Shown: positions 40,925 to 48,544 of the stretch, piece after piece | Numbering within the stretch: position 1 is the stretch's first letter | Layout: each line of letters starts with the position of its first letter | Assembly: GCA_051889215.1 (NCBI GenBank) | Contig: JBJFDC010000006.1 | Span: forward strand, 11,306-75,305 | Reading direction: 5' to 3' | DNA: 64,000 nt | DNA from: UMGS1470 sp051889215 | GTDB lineage: Bacteria; Bacillota; Clostridia; Christensenellales; UBA1242 | The notes under the pieces: generated by a model | Databases searched by the model: none | Told to the model about the DNA's origin: nothing | The model's input: the letters and a program-made list of their open reading frames with translations, nothing else | Position numbers and translations under genes: made by a program

Positions 40925-42360
40925 TGAAAATAAAGAAAAAAGAAATCATTGTTCGTGATGAACAACAAATAGAAGAAAAAAGTGCAGTGGCAGAAAATTG
41001 TCATGCACCTTTTTCTCGTGATGAACAAAATGCATCAACTCCGACTCAAACCGAACAAAATGTCGCTCTCGATCATACAAATTTGTCCGAAGGTGTTCAA
41101 ATAAACATTGAAGAGGCAATAAGCGAGGCGGAAAAACAGCGCAAGAATGCATCTCCGGTCCAAAACGAAGAGGAACAAATAAACGAAGCTGAAGAGGCCG
41201 TTGCGGGCAGAAAATCAAAGAAGAAGCGTTGGGGCAGTCTGATATTAATGCTCATTAATATTGTCATTGTCGCAGTGATTATCATAACTCAAATCAAAGG
41301 CAACAACATGGTTCCGCTCAGCGAGGTTTTGGAGGGCGGAATAAATTGGTGGTTTTTGCTTGTGTGTTTTGCAACATTTGGTGTGATGACAATACTTGAG
41401 GCGATTAGAATTGAGATATTCGTTCACGACTCAACAAAAAAGAGGCATTTCGCGCTCTCATATAAAACCGCACAGATTGGCAGATATTATGACTGCGTGA
41501 CTCCGCTTTCAACGGGCGGACAACCATTTCAAATTTATTACTTAAAAAAACATGGTTTGACTGCGGCTCAATCTGTTGCAGTTCCAATGGGAAGATATGT
41601 TTTTACTCAACTGACAGCAGTTATCTTCTTCACGTGTGTTTTGTTTTCGACTTTTTCTGGAAGTCTTGGCGGTGGTGTTGCAACAACAGTTGTGTCGGCT
41701 GCGAGTTGGATTGGATATGTCCTTAACTTCAGCGTCATCTTTTTGGTTTTGCTTATTTCAATCAATAGAAAAATCGGAACAAAACTTGTTGGCGGAGTCA
41801 TAAAACTTGGGCATAAAATGAAATTGGTCAAGAATTATGACAAGACCTATAACAATGTCATCAAAGTTGTTGACGATTTTCAATCAAGCATAAAATATTA
41901 TGTAAAGACTCCAAAAACTTTTATATTGGGGCTGCTGGCAACGGGTGCTAGTTATTTGCTCAACTACACAATCCCATTCTTTATTTATTGCACATTCGCC
42001 GGATATGAGGTGGGAATGTGGAGCACGATTTTGGTCCGTTGCGTCATGATTGATTTGGCTTCGTCTTTCATTCCGCTTCCTGGTGGAACGGGAGCGGCTG
42101 AACTTTCGTTCACAACATTGTTTGCTTCTTTCTTTGTTGGAGGAAAACTCTTCTGGGCACTATTGCTTTGGAGAATTCTGACATACTACGGCTATATTTT
42201 CCAAGGCATAATAATAATGATTTATGACTATGCGATTGGAGATAAAAAATATAAATGGCAAAAGAAGAAAAATGAACTTGAAACCGAAAGTGAAAAATTC
42301 AAAGCCGAACAATTAAGTCAGTTTAAAAGCAGGAAACTAAAAAAACAAAAAAATAAATGA
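40924..42360 (+). CDS. Flippase-like membrane protein (lysylphosphatidylglycerol synthase TM-like, UPF0104)
   Basis: A 478-residue protein. The first ~100 residues are charged and probably disordered (EEKSAVAENCH, EEEQINEAEEAVAGRKSKKK). Six to eight membrane segments follow from about 105, with the family landmarks RYYDCVTPLSTGGQPFQIYYL, VPMGRYVF and FIPLPGGTGAAELSFTTLF. These match the membrane domain of MprF-like lipid flippases without the synthase domain. A basic tail ends the protein. The ATG at 40924 overlaps the preceding stop (TGATG) and lacks an SD, so translation is probably coupled. The likely substrate is a lipid; this is inference. Confidence 0.82.
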   Translation: MKIKKKEIIVRDEQQIEEKSAVAENCHAPFSRDEQNASTPTQTEQNVALDHTNLSEGVQINIEEAISEAEKQRKNASPVQNEEEQINEAEEAVAGRKSKKKRWGSLILMLINIVIVAVIIITQIKGNNMVPLSEVLEGGINWWFLLVCFATFGVMTILEAIRIEIFVHDSTKKRHFALSYKTAQIGRYYDCVTPLSTGGQPFQIYYLKKHGLTAAQSVAVPMGRYVFTQLTAVIFFTCVLFSTFSGSLGGGVATTVVSAASWIGYVLNFSVIFLVLLISINRKIGTKLVGGVIKLGHKMKLVKNYDKTYNNVIKVVDDFQSSIKYYVKTPKTFILGLLATGASYLLNYTIPFFIYCTFAGYEVGMWSTILVRCVMIDLASSFIPLPGGTGAAELSFTTLFASFFVGGKLFWALLLWRILTYYGYIFQGIIIMIYDYAIGDKKYKWQKKKNELETESEKFKAEQLSQFKSRKLKKQKNK

Positions 42361-42373
42361 ATAAAAAAATAAT

Positions 42374-42405
42374 ATCGCCTCAAAATAAATTTGAGGTGAT
42401 TTTTT
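42374..42405 (+). terminator. Terminator-like hairpin containing the RBS of the TasA-like gene
   Basis: ATCGCCTCAAA (42374-42384) pairs along all 11 positions (one G-U) with TTTGAGGTGAT (42390-42400), loop ATAAA, then TTTTT and directly the ATG at 42406. The right arm contains the only SD (GAGGTGAT). It lies 13 bases after the preceding stop codon, where a terminator of that operon is expected. Confidence 0.7.
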
Positions 42406-43011
42406 ATGAAAGAAAAAGAAATTCAAACTCCAACTCAAAAGAGAAAAAACAAAATTGCGATTTGGATTATTGTTGCGCTCAGCGTGCTTTTGCTCTTGTC
42501 GTTCATTCTCGGAATATCTGGTGCATATTTTCAAGGGACTGACACTGCAACCGGAGATATCACGACTGGTGGACCTGTCAACATTGACATCACTCAAGGT
42601 GGCGCAAGCGTGGCAACATTGACCTTTTCTGATGCTGCAATGCCTGGAGATGTTTATGACCAAGCAATTCAAGTCACAGCACCAGCAGGGACATCAAAAG
42701 CCGTTTTAAGGGCGAAATTAACCATTTCCAACGATGCTGGACTATCTGCTCCGGTCATGGCGACAACCGCTTCAAGTTGGACATTGAACACTGATGATTA
42801 TTATTACTATGCTGGGACAATTTCGGCAGGCGACACTGTTGATTTCGTCACACAAGTTGAAGTTCCAACATCACTGACCAATGAAGACGCCAACAAAACA
42901 AACACAATCAGCATTGTTGTTGAAGCAATCCAGCATGCAAATGGAGCGGCAAAAGTGATTTGGACAACAGCTCCGGCCGATTGGATAACGACTTATGGCA
43001 GTGGAACTTGA
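42406..43011 (+). CDS. TasA-like secreted biofilm-matrix-type protein
   Basis: A 201-residue exported protein. A basic N-terminus and a hydrophobic segment (about 17-40) end in GISGAYFQGTDTATGDI, the pattern of SipW-dependent signal peptides. The mature part is a beta-sandwich of TasA/camelysin type: LTFSDAAMPGDVYDQAIQV, AVLRAKLTIS, DDYYYYAGTISAGDTVDFV and TISIVVEAIQHANG correspond to the MxPGD, V/LRAxV, DGYYYYNGxLxPGE and VxAEAVQ stretches of the family. TasA forms protein fibres in biofilm matrix; fibre formation here is inference. No sipW homologue is in the window. A terminator follows at 43026. The membrane-bound relative at 43130 is the next gene. Confidence 0.75.
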   Translation: MKEKEIQTPTQKRKNKIAIWIIVALSVLLLLSFILGISGAYFQGTDTATGDITTGGPVNIDITQGGASVATLTFSDAAMPGDVYDQAIQVTAPAGTSKAVLRAKLTISNDAGLSAPVMATTASSWTLNTDDYYYYAGTISAGDTVDFVTQVEVPTSLTNEDANKTNTISIVVEAIQHANGAAKVIWTTAPADWITTYGSGT

Positions 43012-43025
43012 CATGGTTAAAAATA

Positions 43026-43048
43026 AAAGAGGGCAAAAGCCCTTTTTT
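43026..43048 (+). terminator. Intrinsic terminator after the TasA-like gene
   Basis: The stem AAGAGGGC/GCCCTTTT with loop AAAA, followed by a T-run (to 43048), lies 15 bases after the stop codon. Confidence 0.75.
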
Positions 43049-43129
43049 GTTTGACTTAATCCGCGTTTGGAAATAGAATGAAAATAAGGTAATTTATGCC
43101 TGAAAATCTGAGGGGGAGAACAAGCGGGC

Positions 43130-44281
43130 GTGGATGAAGATAAAATAAAAAACGTTAAGTCTGCTGGCGTTTCACCAGAGGATAAAAACTCTGGCGGTTC
43201 TTTTTCGCAATCAGCAAAAAAACGAACTCCGCCACCTCCACCACCACAAGCAGGCGTTCCACCAAAACCACCGAAGCCACCAAGACCCCCAAAAGCTGCT
43301 GGTTCTGCTTTGAGTGAAAAATCTCCAAAACCAGCAAGCCCTTCAAATCCTGACTTGAACACACAACCCTCAAAAACCAAAACAAAAAAAGAAGAAGTTG
43401 AACAAAAAGATAAGCCAGAAGGTTTGGTTGATTCAAATTCGCCTGAAAAAAATGTCCAGACAAACCCAGAAGACAATGCAAAACTAACTTTGGAAGAAGA
43501 GGTTGAAATTGCTCAACTTCAATGTGAAGATGATGACAATGCCGCTGCGATTCTAAATCGCGATGAGGTCATTGAAAAGAGTTATAAAGCGGGACTCAGC
43601 GATCAAGACAAACAAAGGCAAAAGAGAAAATGGAGACGTTTGTTGCTGTTGTTGTTGCTTTTGCTTCTATTTGCTGGAACTGTTTCGGCAACTTATTTCA
43701 TTGTTAAAAACAAAACTGAATATGTGCCGGAATTCTATGATAATGTTGCGATTGATGTTGATTTTAACCTGCAAAGAAGTGAAGATAGAATGCCTGGAGA
43801 TAATTTGCTTCTCATTCGTCCAATCGAAGTTCTTGTCAAGGCAGACACAGAAGAAATCAATTATGATATTGTTGCACTTGGCATCAGGGTGACAGCAAAA
43901 TTTACTGATTCTGGCGAAGATTGTTCAGATATAATTGATGTTGGAATTTATGATGTCAATCAAATTTATCGAACAGACGATTTGGAATATACTGGCGGGA
44001 ATTATATCCGATGCGGGAAAGATGTGATGTTATACTACAAGAAAGTTCTTGAACCCGGACAAAACGAAAAACTGATTAACTCAATAAGAATAAATGCTTC
44101 AACGTCAAATGAATATGCAAAAAAAGAAATAACTGTCAAGGTTGAAGTTTTGGCGGTATATCCAAACCCTGCTCAAATCAGAGCAGACAACTCTGACTTC
44201 AAAGATGCACCTCAAGGTTGGGTTGAAGAAGTGTATGGAAAAATGAATGACATATTCAAGGAAAGAGCAAAAAACAGATAA
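43130..44281 (+). CDS. Membrane-anchored TasA-like protein with proline-rich cytoplasmic region
   Basis: A 383-residue protein starting at GTG 43130, with GGGGGAG 11 bases upstream. Residues ~1-165 are hydrophilic and proline-rich (TPPPPPPQAG, KPPKPPRPPK), then charged. A single very leucine-rich membrane segment follows (about 168-192; RRLLLLLLLLLLFAGTVSATYF), probably uncleaved, with an external domain (about 195-365). That domain shares the TasA-like features of its neighbour: SEDRMPGDNLLLIRPIEV, VALGIRVTAKF, DVMLYYKKVLEPGQNEKL and ITVKVEVLAVYP. It may be an anchor or nucleator for the secreted TasA-like protein, comparable in logic to TapA, though not homologous by eye. Its end abuts the convergent deacetylase gene (44282). 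Confidence 0.65.
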   Translation: MDEDKIKNVKSAGVSPEDKNSGGSFSQSAKKRTPPPPPPQAGVPPKPPKPPRPPKAAGSALSEKSPKPASPSNPDLNTQPSKTKTKKEEVEQKDKPEGLVDSNSPEKNVQTNPEDNAKLTLEEEVEIAQLQCEDDDNAAAILNRDEVIEKSYKAGLSDQDKQRQKRKWRRLLLLLLLLLLFAGTVSATYFIVKNKTEYVPEFYDNVAIDVDFNLQRSEDRMPGDNLLLIRPIEVLVKADTEEINYDIVALGIRVTAKFTDSGEDCSDIIDVGIYDVNQIYRTDDLEYTGGNYIRCGKDVMLYYKKVLEPGQNEKLINSIRINASTSNEYAKKEITVKVEVLAVYPNPAQIRADNSDFKDAPQGWVEEVYGKMNDIFKERAKNR

Positions 44282-45370
44282 TTATTTGCGATAATTCCAA
44301 TCCAAAACGCTTTTATAGGGGAAAAGGTCGGCAAGATCTTTTCCTTTATTTTTTATTGTGTATCCATCGAGAGGGCAGCGATCCATAAACAAAATTTGTT
44401 CTTTTTTATCAACTCCCCGAGGAAACATAGACATAAAGCTTTTGACTCCAACGCCGCAAAAAAGCTTGAAGCCGTCATCAACCAAAAGCCGATGCTTTTC
44501 GGAGATGTTTCCATAAGTGTCCAAGATTTCCCATTCCCCATAAGGATACACATAGATGTCCGTCTTGCCGATGAGTGGCACGACTTCACGATTCCATGAC
44601 TCAAGTTCTTGCTTGAACTGATTGATTCCGATTTTTTTCATATGATAATGTCCATATGAGTGACAAGCAAAACTCCAACCATCTTGCTTGAGCTTTTTGA
44701 CAACTTTTTTGCATTCGTCAATTTCTTGTGCTCGATTTTTGGTGTTTTTTGATTGAGTGCGATATCCCAATATTCCGTCATAACCTGTCAAACATAAAAC
44801 GCCTTTTGCGCCATTAAGTGAAAAATCAGGGTGACAATTTACGAAAGAGTTGAGGATTGGAACAAATTCATTGTCGTGCGAAATGATGTCTTTTCCATTT
44901 TTATTTGTTTGAGTTGCAATTTCTCCGCGACTGTCCAAAACAAGTTTGTCAACCATGCCTTTTCCCATTTTTTTGTGGTCATAATTCACATCGTCAAAAG
45001 AAAAAATCAGAGGTTTTTTGTTTTGTGGAATGAATAATTGTTTTAAACAAATTTGAGAGTCCTTTAGTTCAAACAACTCATGAGGGTCAATCAAAATATA
45101 GTTGTTTTGATACAAGTGGTGCAAAATCGATTTGAATTCGTCTTTTGTTATGCAATCGCGAGCATAATCTTTTGCCATTGGGTTTTTGGGAGAGAGAGCA
45201 AGAGATGGGTCACTGAGAAGACAATGAGTGAAAACATGTTTGACCTCTCCAGAATATTTCACCAAATTTTGATTTTGGTCGCCTTCTGCAAAAACTGGTT
45301 TTTGAATCAAAAATATTAAAAAAATACAAAAAAATGAACAAAATAATGTAAAAAATCTGATTTTTTTCAT
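44282..45370 (-). CDS. Polysaccharide deacetylase (NodB-fold) exported protein
   Basis: A 362-residue protein with an N-terminal export signal (about 5-28; ends PVFAEG). The NodB-homology domain is visible: FSFDDVNYDH (motif 1 with the catalytic/metal Asp pair), CHSYGHYHM (HSxxH metal-binding motif 2) and IYVYPYGEW (motif 3, PYGE). Such enzymes remove acetyl groups from N-acetylglucosamine or N-acetylmuramic acid in envelope or matrix polymers; the polymer is unknown. The ATG at 45370 lacks an SD. A TTGCAT element lies ~50 bases upstream on the minus strand, but its -10 box is unclear. The gene converges with the TasA-like gene. Confidence 0.82.
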   Translation of the reverse strand: MKKIRFFTLFCSFFCIFLIFLIQKPVFAEGDQNQNLVKYSGEVKHVFTHCLLSDPSLALSPKNPMAKDYARDCITKDEFKSILHHLYQNNYILIDPHELFELKDSQICLKQLFIPQNKKPLIFSFDDVNYDHKKMGKGMVDKLVLDSRGEIATQTNKNGKDIISHDNEFVPILNSFVNCHPDFSLNGAKGVLCLTGYDGILGYRTQSKNTKNRAQEIDECKKVVKKLKQDGWSFACHSYGHYHMKKIGINQFKQELESWNREVVPLIGKTDIYVYPYGEWEILDTYGNISEKHRLLVDDGFKLFCGVGVKSFMSMFPRGVDKKEQILFMDRCPLDGYTIKNKGKDLADLFPYKSVLDWNYRK

Positions 45371-45493
45371 AATTATATTATTTTATAAATAAAAAAAATT
45401 ATTATTTTTTTCATATTAATGCAACAATTCTCGACACCTTTCCCCTTTCTTTGTGAGGATATTTTGATAAAATAATACTCGTTTGGAGAGGGT

Positions 45494-46675
45494 ATGGAAC
45501 CATTTTATAATAATATAATTTATCAGAAAAATGCAATCAGAGAATTTGGAAACTATCTTTCTCAAAATTTTTTTAAGAAAAGAGTTCTGTGTGTTTTTTC
45601 AAGTCAGGCAAAAAAAGACCACTTGTCGCAGATAGTGAACAAATTAAACAAAGCGGGTTGTGTTTTTTCGACTTTGACACTTGACAGAACTCCGTTTATA
45701 TCTCGTCAAATGATTGCGGAAATTTACTCGTCAAAATCAAGAGCATATGATTTGGTTGTTGGCATTGGCGGGGGAGCATGCTCTGATGCGACAAAACTTT
45801 TGGCAAAAAAATATTTTTGTCAAAGTGTTTTTGTTGCGTCAAGTTTTTCCAATATGTCAATGTTTAATCCGTTTGTTGTGATTGAGAACGGTGAAAAGGT
45901 TGAATTTGACTATGCATTTGCCCATTCAAAGGTCTTTATTGATGAGGGTTGGGTCAAAAATTTCGACTCGAAAAAATTTGAACAGACTGAAATGTTTTTG
46001 TGCTCACTCGCAACAATGGTTGACGACCTATATTTTTATAAGATGATATTTGGACAAAACACTCCTTTTGATCTGGAAGAATTAAAACAAACAATAATTC
46101 AAATGAAAAATGAATTGGCTGAAATAAAAAACGAGGACGAAAAAAATTTGAAGCTTCAAGATTATGTCATTGAAATCTCATATATCTTGAGAGATTCTCA
46201 AATTGAATATTTGCATTTAATCAAAATGGCGAACTTGCTTTCGCGCCTATTGATAAAAAAACACACGCAAAAATCATTTGGCGAACTATGCTATATATCT
46301 TCGTTAACCATGCAAAAGTTTTATTATGAATTTTATCAAATTAAACATATTCAACTTTTTGAACCATATGTTCCGAGTGATTTGCAAAAACTTTCGAACA
46401 AGTTTTCCATGAAAAGAACGAGTTTCAAAAATGTTGAAAATGAGTATTACTATCATAAAAACAAACTTTTTTTCCAAAAAATTAATGCCGTGAAACAAAA
46501 TTTGGCAAAAAATTCGCTTGTCACAAAAAACAACATACTCAATTTTGAAAATTTCATGGTTGAAAGTTATCTTTGCGGTGAAGATTTATACGACCTTTTC
46601 AAAGCGCTATCTTTGGCGTATGACAGCGGAATGGTGGTGGGGCTCATCAAAAGGACTGGACTTTTAAACGCGTAG
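45494..46675 (+). CDS. Glycerol(-1-phosphate) dehydrogenase-like protein, probably without a metal site
   Basis: A 393-residue protein of the iron-containing alcohol dehydrogenase / glycerol dehydrogenase fold. The NAD-binding stretch DLVVGIGGGACSDATKLLAKK is intact, followed by FVASSFSNMSMFNPFVVIENG (the usual PTTASTGS region, altered) and AHSKVFIDEGWVKN. The C-terminal half, where family members place two metal-binding histidines (one in an HG motif), reads KSFGELCYISSL and has no obvious replacements. It may bind nucleotide without acting as a dehydrogenase. SD GGAGAGGG precedes ATG 45494. Sequence similarity is best to glycerol-1-phosphate dehydrogenase-like proteins of Firmicutes, but only by pattern. 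Confidence 0.65.
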   Translation: MEPFYNNIIYQKNAIREFGNYLSQNFFKKRVLCVFSSQAKKDHLSQIVNKLNKAGCVFSTLTLDRTPFISRQMIAEIYSSKSRAYDLVVGIGGGACSDATKLLAKKYFCQSVFVASSFSNMSMFNPFVVIENGEKVEFDYAFAHSKVFIDEGWVKNFDSKKFEQTEMFLCSLATMVDDLYFYKMIFGQNTPFDLEELKQTIIQMKNELAEIKNEDEKNLKLQDYVIEISYILRDSQIEYLHLIKMANLLSRLLIKKHTQKSFGELCYISSLTMQKFYYEFYQIKHIQLFEPYVPSDLQKLSNKFSMKRTSFKNVENEYYYHKNKLFFQKINAVKQNLAKNSLVTKNNILNFENFMVESYLCGEDLYDLFKALSLAYDSGMVVGLIKRTGLLNA

Positions 46676-46695
46676 TATAAAATTAATAAAAGTGG

Positions 46696-46731
46696 CAAAC
46701 ATTCTTGCATGAAGAGAATGTTTGTTTTTTT
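46696..46731 (+). terminator. Intrinsic terminator overlapping the start of the next gene
   Basis: CAAACATTCT (46696-46705) and AGAATGTTTG (46715-46724) form a perfect 10-bp stem with a 9-nt loop, followed by TTTTTTT (46725-46731). It is 20 bases after the dehydrogenase-like stop codon. The ATG at 46709 lies in its loop, and the U-tract falls in the first codons of the next reading frame. Confidence 0.75.
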
Positions 46732-47182
46732 GTTTGTATTGCTGTGTCTTTGTTTTGTGTTTTCATATAAAAAACCTTCAAATATGGCGCTTCAAAGTTT
46801 GAGGGGGGAATATTGTTTGTATCTTAACTCTCAAAGTGCGGAAAACATTCCTCCGTTTGCAAAAGTGATAAAAAATGGTGCCGGTCAAATCATTCAATGC
46901 GATATTTCGCAAATGAATGAATTAACATTCAAAAAAGATGAGGTTGGTGGAGAAAGTGTGAAGGTGAGTGCGAAAGATTATACATATGAACAAATTTGCA
47001 AAATTTTGGGTTTTCGTTCAAAAAAACACTATGAGTTTTCTGATGGGCTAAAAACATTTTATGGCGAAGCAAAGTATGGCGATAAATTCGTGTTTGTTGG
47101 CAAAGAAAGAATAAATTGCGAGATTGCAATAAACAATGGGTATGTTTATATTGGATTTCCTGTGATTTTGGGTTCGTATTGA
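46709..47182 (+). CDS. Small exported protein of unknown function
   Basis: A 157-residue product with an N-terminal hydrophobic signal (MKRMFVFLFVLLCLCFVFS) and a soluble part of ~135 residues (YCLYLNSQSAENIPPFAKV, YTYEQICKILGF, RINCEIAINNGYVYIGFPV). I do not recognise the family. It lies just upstream of spoIIQ, where Clostridia often have ywmB or spoIID, so a sporulation role is possible but unproven. The start is uncertain: ATG 46709 has no SD and lies in a terminator loop; ATG 46718 is in the same frame. Either start gives a signal peptide. Confidence 0.6.
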   Translation: MKRMFVFLFVLLCLCFVFSYKKPSNMALQSLRGEYCLYLNSQSAENIPPFAKVIKNGAGQIIQCDISQMNELTFKKDEVGGESVKVSAKDYTYEQICKILGFRSKKHYEFSDGLKTFYGEAKYGDKFVFVGKERINCEIAINNGYVYIGFPVILGSY

Positions 47183-47228
47183 TGTATAGATGCAAAAATT
47201 ATGTCAATAATTCGTTTGGAGGTAAAAA

Positions 47229-47816
47229 ATGGAAAAAAACAGCACAAAGACAAAAAAATTTTTTAAGAAGTTTGGGTTTTACATTTTGGCGGGGTGTTTG
47301 GCGGTTGCAATAATCCTCACATTGACACTCAGTCTATCAAAAGTTGAGTCGAACACAAATGTCGCCCAGGAGCCAGTTGTCGATGTCGATACAACACCAC
47401 TTGTGTTCAATCTTCCACTTGAAGGCGCTCAAGTTATGAAAGGTTTTTCGTCAACAGACCTTATGTATAACTCAACACTCAAACAATGGGAGTCACACAA
47501 AGCAGTTGACCTCGTTAGTGAAACGTCAAACATGGCGGTTGCTTGTCTTGAAGGAACTGTGAGAAAAGTTGAAAAGACTTACGCGAATGGAACTATGATT
47601 GAAATTGAGCATAAAAACGGTTTTGTTTCAACATATTCTTCTCTTGCGGACAGTCTTGTCAAACAAGGAGACAATGTGAGCGCGGGACAAAACCTTGGCG
47701 AAATATCATCGACAGGTGCAAACGAAATGGCTCAAGGTGACCACTTGCATTTCTCACTTTCAAAAGATGCACAAATTGTTGATCCTTCTTCCTATCTTGA
47801 ACTTTCAAACAAATAG
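47229..47816 (+). CDS. spoIIQ: SpoIIQ-like M23 (LytM) peptidase
   Basis: SpoIIQ is the forespore half of the SpoIIQ-SpoIIIAH channel between forespore and mother cell. The 195 residues have a membrane segment (about 17-38) and an M23 domain (about 75-190). Unlike the Bacillus protein, the zinc ligands seem intact: HKAVDLV (HxxxD) and GDHLHFSL (HxH), as in clostridial SpoIIQ. SD GGAGGT precedes ATG 47229 at spacing 5. spoIIID two genes downstream supports the identity. A generic LytM endopeptidase is the alternative. Confidence 0.82.
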   Translation: MEKNSTKTKKFFKKFGFYILAGCLAVAIILTLTLSLSKVESNTNVAQEPVVDVDTTPLVFNLPLEGAQVMKGFSSTDLMYNSTLKQWESHKAVDLVSETSNMAVACLEGTVRKVEKTYANGTMIEIEHKNGFVSTYSSLADSLVKQGDNVSAGQNLGEISSTGANEMAQGDHLHFSLSKDAQIVDPSSYLELSNK

Positions 47817-47826
47817 TCGAATTTTG

Positions 47827-47856
47827 TGGACAAATCCAACACGCTTGTGATATAGT
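47827..47856 (+). promoter_or_regulatory. Promoter of acpP
   Basis: TGGACA (47827-47832), 18-bp spacer, TATAGT (47851-47856) with a TG two bases before the -10 box. The expected start is ~12 bases before the ATG at 47875. Confidence 0.5.
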
Positions 47857-47874
47857 ATTGTGTTGGAGGTCGAC

Positions 47875-48099
47875 ATGGTCTTAGAGAAAGTAAAAGAAAT
47901 CATCTCTTCGCAACTTAATATCCCTGTTGAAAAAATCACTGAAGATTCAAGACTTGTTGAAGACTTGGGTGCTGATTCACTCGATATGGTTGAACTTTTA
48001 ATGGCATTTGAAGATGAGTTTTCAACCACAATTTCAGACGAAATCGCGGTTAACATCAAAACTGTATCAGACATAATAAAGATGATTGAAGGAAAGTAA
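47875..48099 (+). CDS. acpP: Acyl carrier protein
   Basis: A 74-residue acidic protein with the phosphopantetheine site LGADSLDMVELLMAFEDEF (Ser of DSL is modified). It carries acyl chains as thioesters in fatty-acid synthesis or in a dedicated pathway. The ATG at 47875 follows SD GGAGGT at spacing 4. It has its own promoter and a strong terminator, so it is monocistronic, and lies unusually between spoIIQ and spoIIID and away from any fab gene. Confidence 0.93.
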   Translation: MVLEKVKEIISSQLNIPVEKITEDSRLVEDLGADSLDMVELLMAFEDEFSTTISDEIAVNIKTVSDIIKMIEGK

Positions 48100-48107
48100 A
48101 AAATAAG

Positions 48108-48134
48108 CAAGCACAAATTTGTGCTTGTTTTTTT
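48108..48134 (+). terminator. Intrinsic terminator after acpP
   Basis: The perfect 20-bp palindrome CAAGCACAAATTTGTGCTTG (48108-48127) is followed by T7. Confidence 0.88.
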
Positions 48135-48144
48135 ATGGATTTTT

Positions 48145-48173
48145 GCATATCTCGACATTTTTCGCCATATCTT
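48145..48173 (+). promoter_or_regulatory. Candidate sigma-E-type promoter of spoIIID
   Basis: GCATATC (48145-48151) and CATATCTT (48166-48173) are separated by 14 bp. They resemble the sigma-E consensus (ATATT-like -35; CATACANT -10) and lie 15 bases before the spoIIID ATG. In Bacillus spoIIID depends on sigma-E. Confidence 0.35.
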
Positions 48174-48187
48174 GCATTGGAGGGAAA

Positions 48188-48442
48188 ATGCGAGAGGATT
48201 TGGTTGAAAGATGCAAAATATTGGGGCAATATATATACGAAAACAATGCGACAATAAGGCAGGCCGCAAAGCAGTTCTCATATTCAAAAAGCACTGTTCA
48301 TGTTGATGTGTCAAAAAGACTGAAAAGGGTTGACGGGGCGCTTTTTGACAAGGTTAGACTTGTGCTTGAAAACAACTTTGAGGAAAAACATTTGCGCGGG
48401 GGACTGGCCACAAAAATCAAATATAAAAATTCAGAAAAATAA
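48188..48442 (+). CDS. spoIIID: Sporulation transcription regulator SpoIIID
   Basis: SpoIIID is a small DNA-binding protein that adjusts mother-cell gene expression after sigma-E activation. The 84 residues match the family well: VERCKILGQYIYENNATIRQAAKQFSYSKSTVHVDVSKRL holds the helix-turn-helix, and VLENNFEEKHLRGGLATKIKY is the conserved basic tail. The ATG at 48188 was chosen because GGAGGG lies 4-9 bases upstream; longer frames from 48119 start inside the acpP terminator tail. Confidence 0.95.
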   Translation: MREDLVERCKILGQYIYENNATIRQAAKQFSYSKSTVHVDVSKRLKRVDGALFDKVRLVLENNFEEKHLRGGLATKIKYKNSEK

Positions 48443-48472
48443 ATTAAAATTAAAATAAAAATAATTAAAAAT

Positions 48473-48519
48473 TTAATAAAAAAATTAAAAAAATCGCTTA
48501 TTTTTGAATTTTTTATTAA
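48473..48519. terminator. A/T-only hairpin between convergent spoIIID and ttcA-like genes
   Basis: TTAATAAAAAAATT (48473-48486) pairs with AATTTTTTATTAA (48507-48519) with one bulge, enclosing 20 nt, and a T7 run follows on the plus strand. It is a weak candidate bidirectional terminator. Confidence 0.4.
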
Positions 48520-48544
48520 TTTTTTTATGAAAATAAATAAATTA

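Noticed and set aside
42871..43481. Long minus-strand frames opposite the TasA-like and proline-rich genes
   Set aside because: They mirror the repetitive proline/lysine coding of the plus strand and have no start signals; Pro-rich codons produce Gly/Trp-rich shadows.
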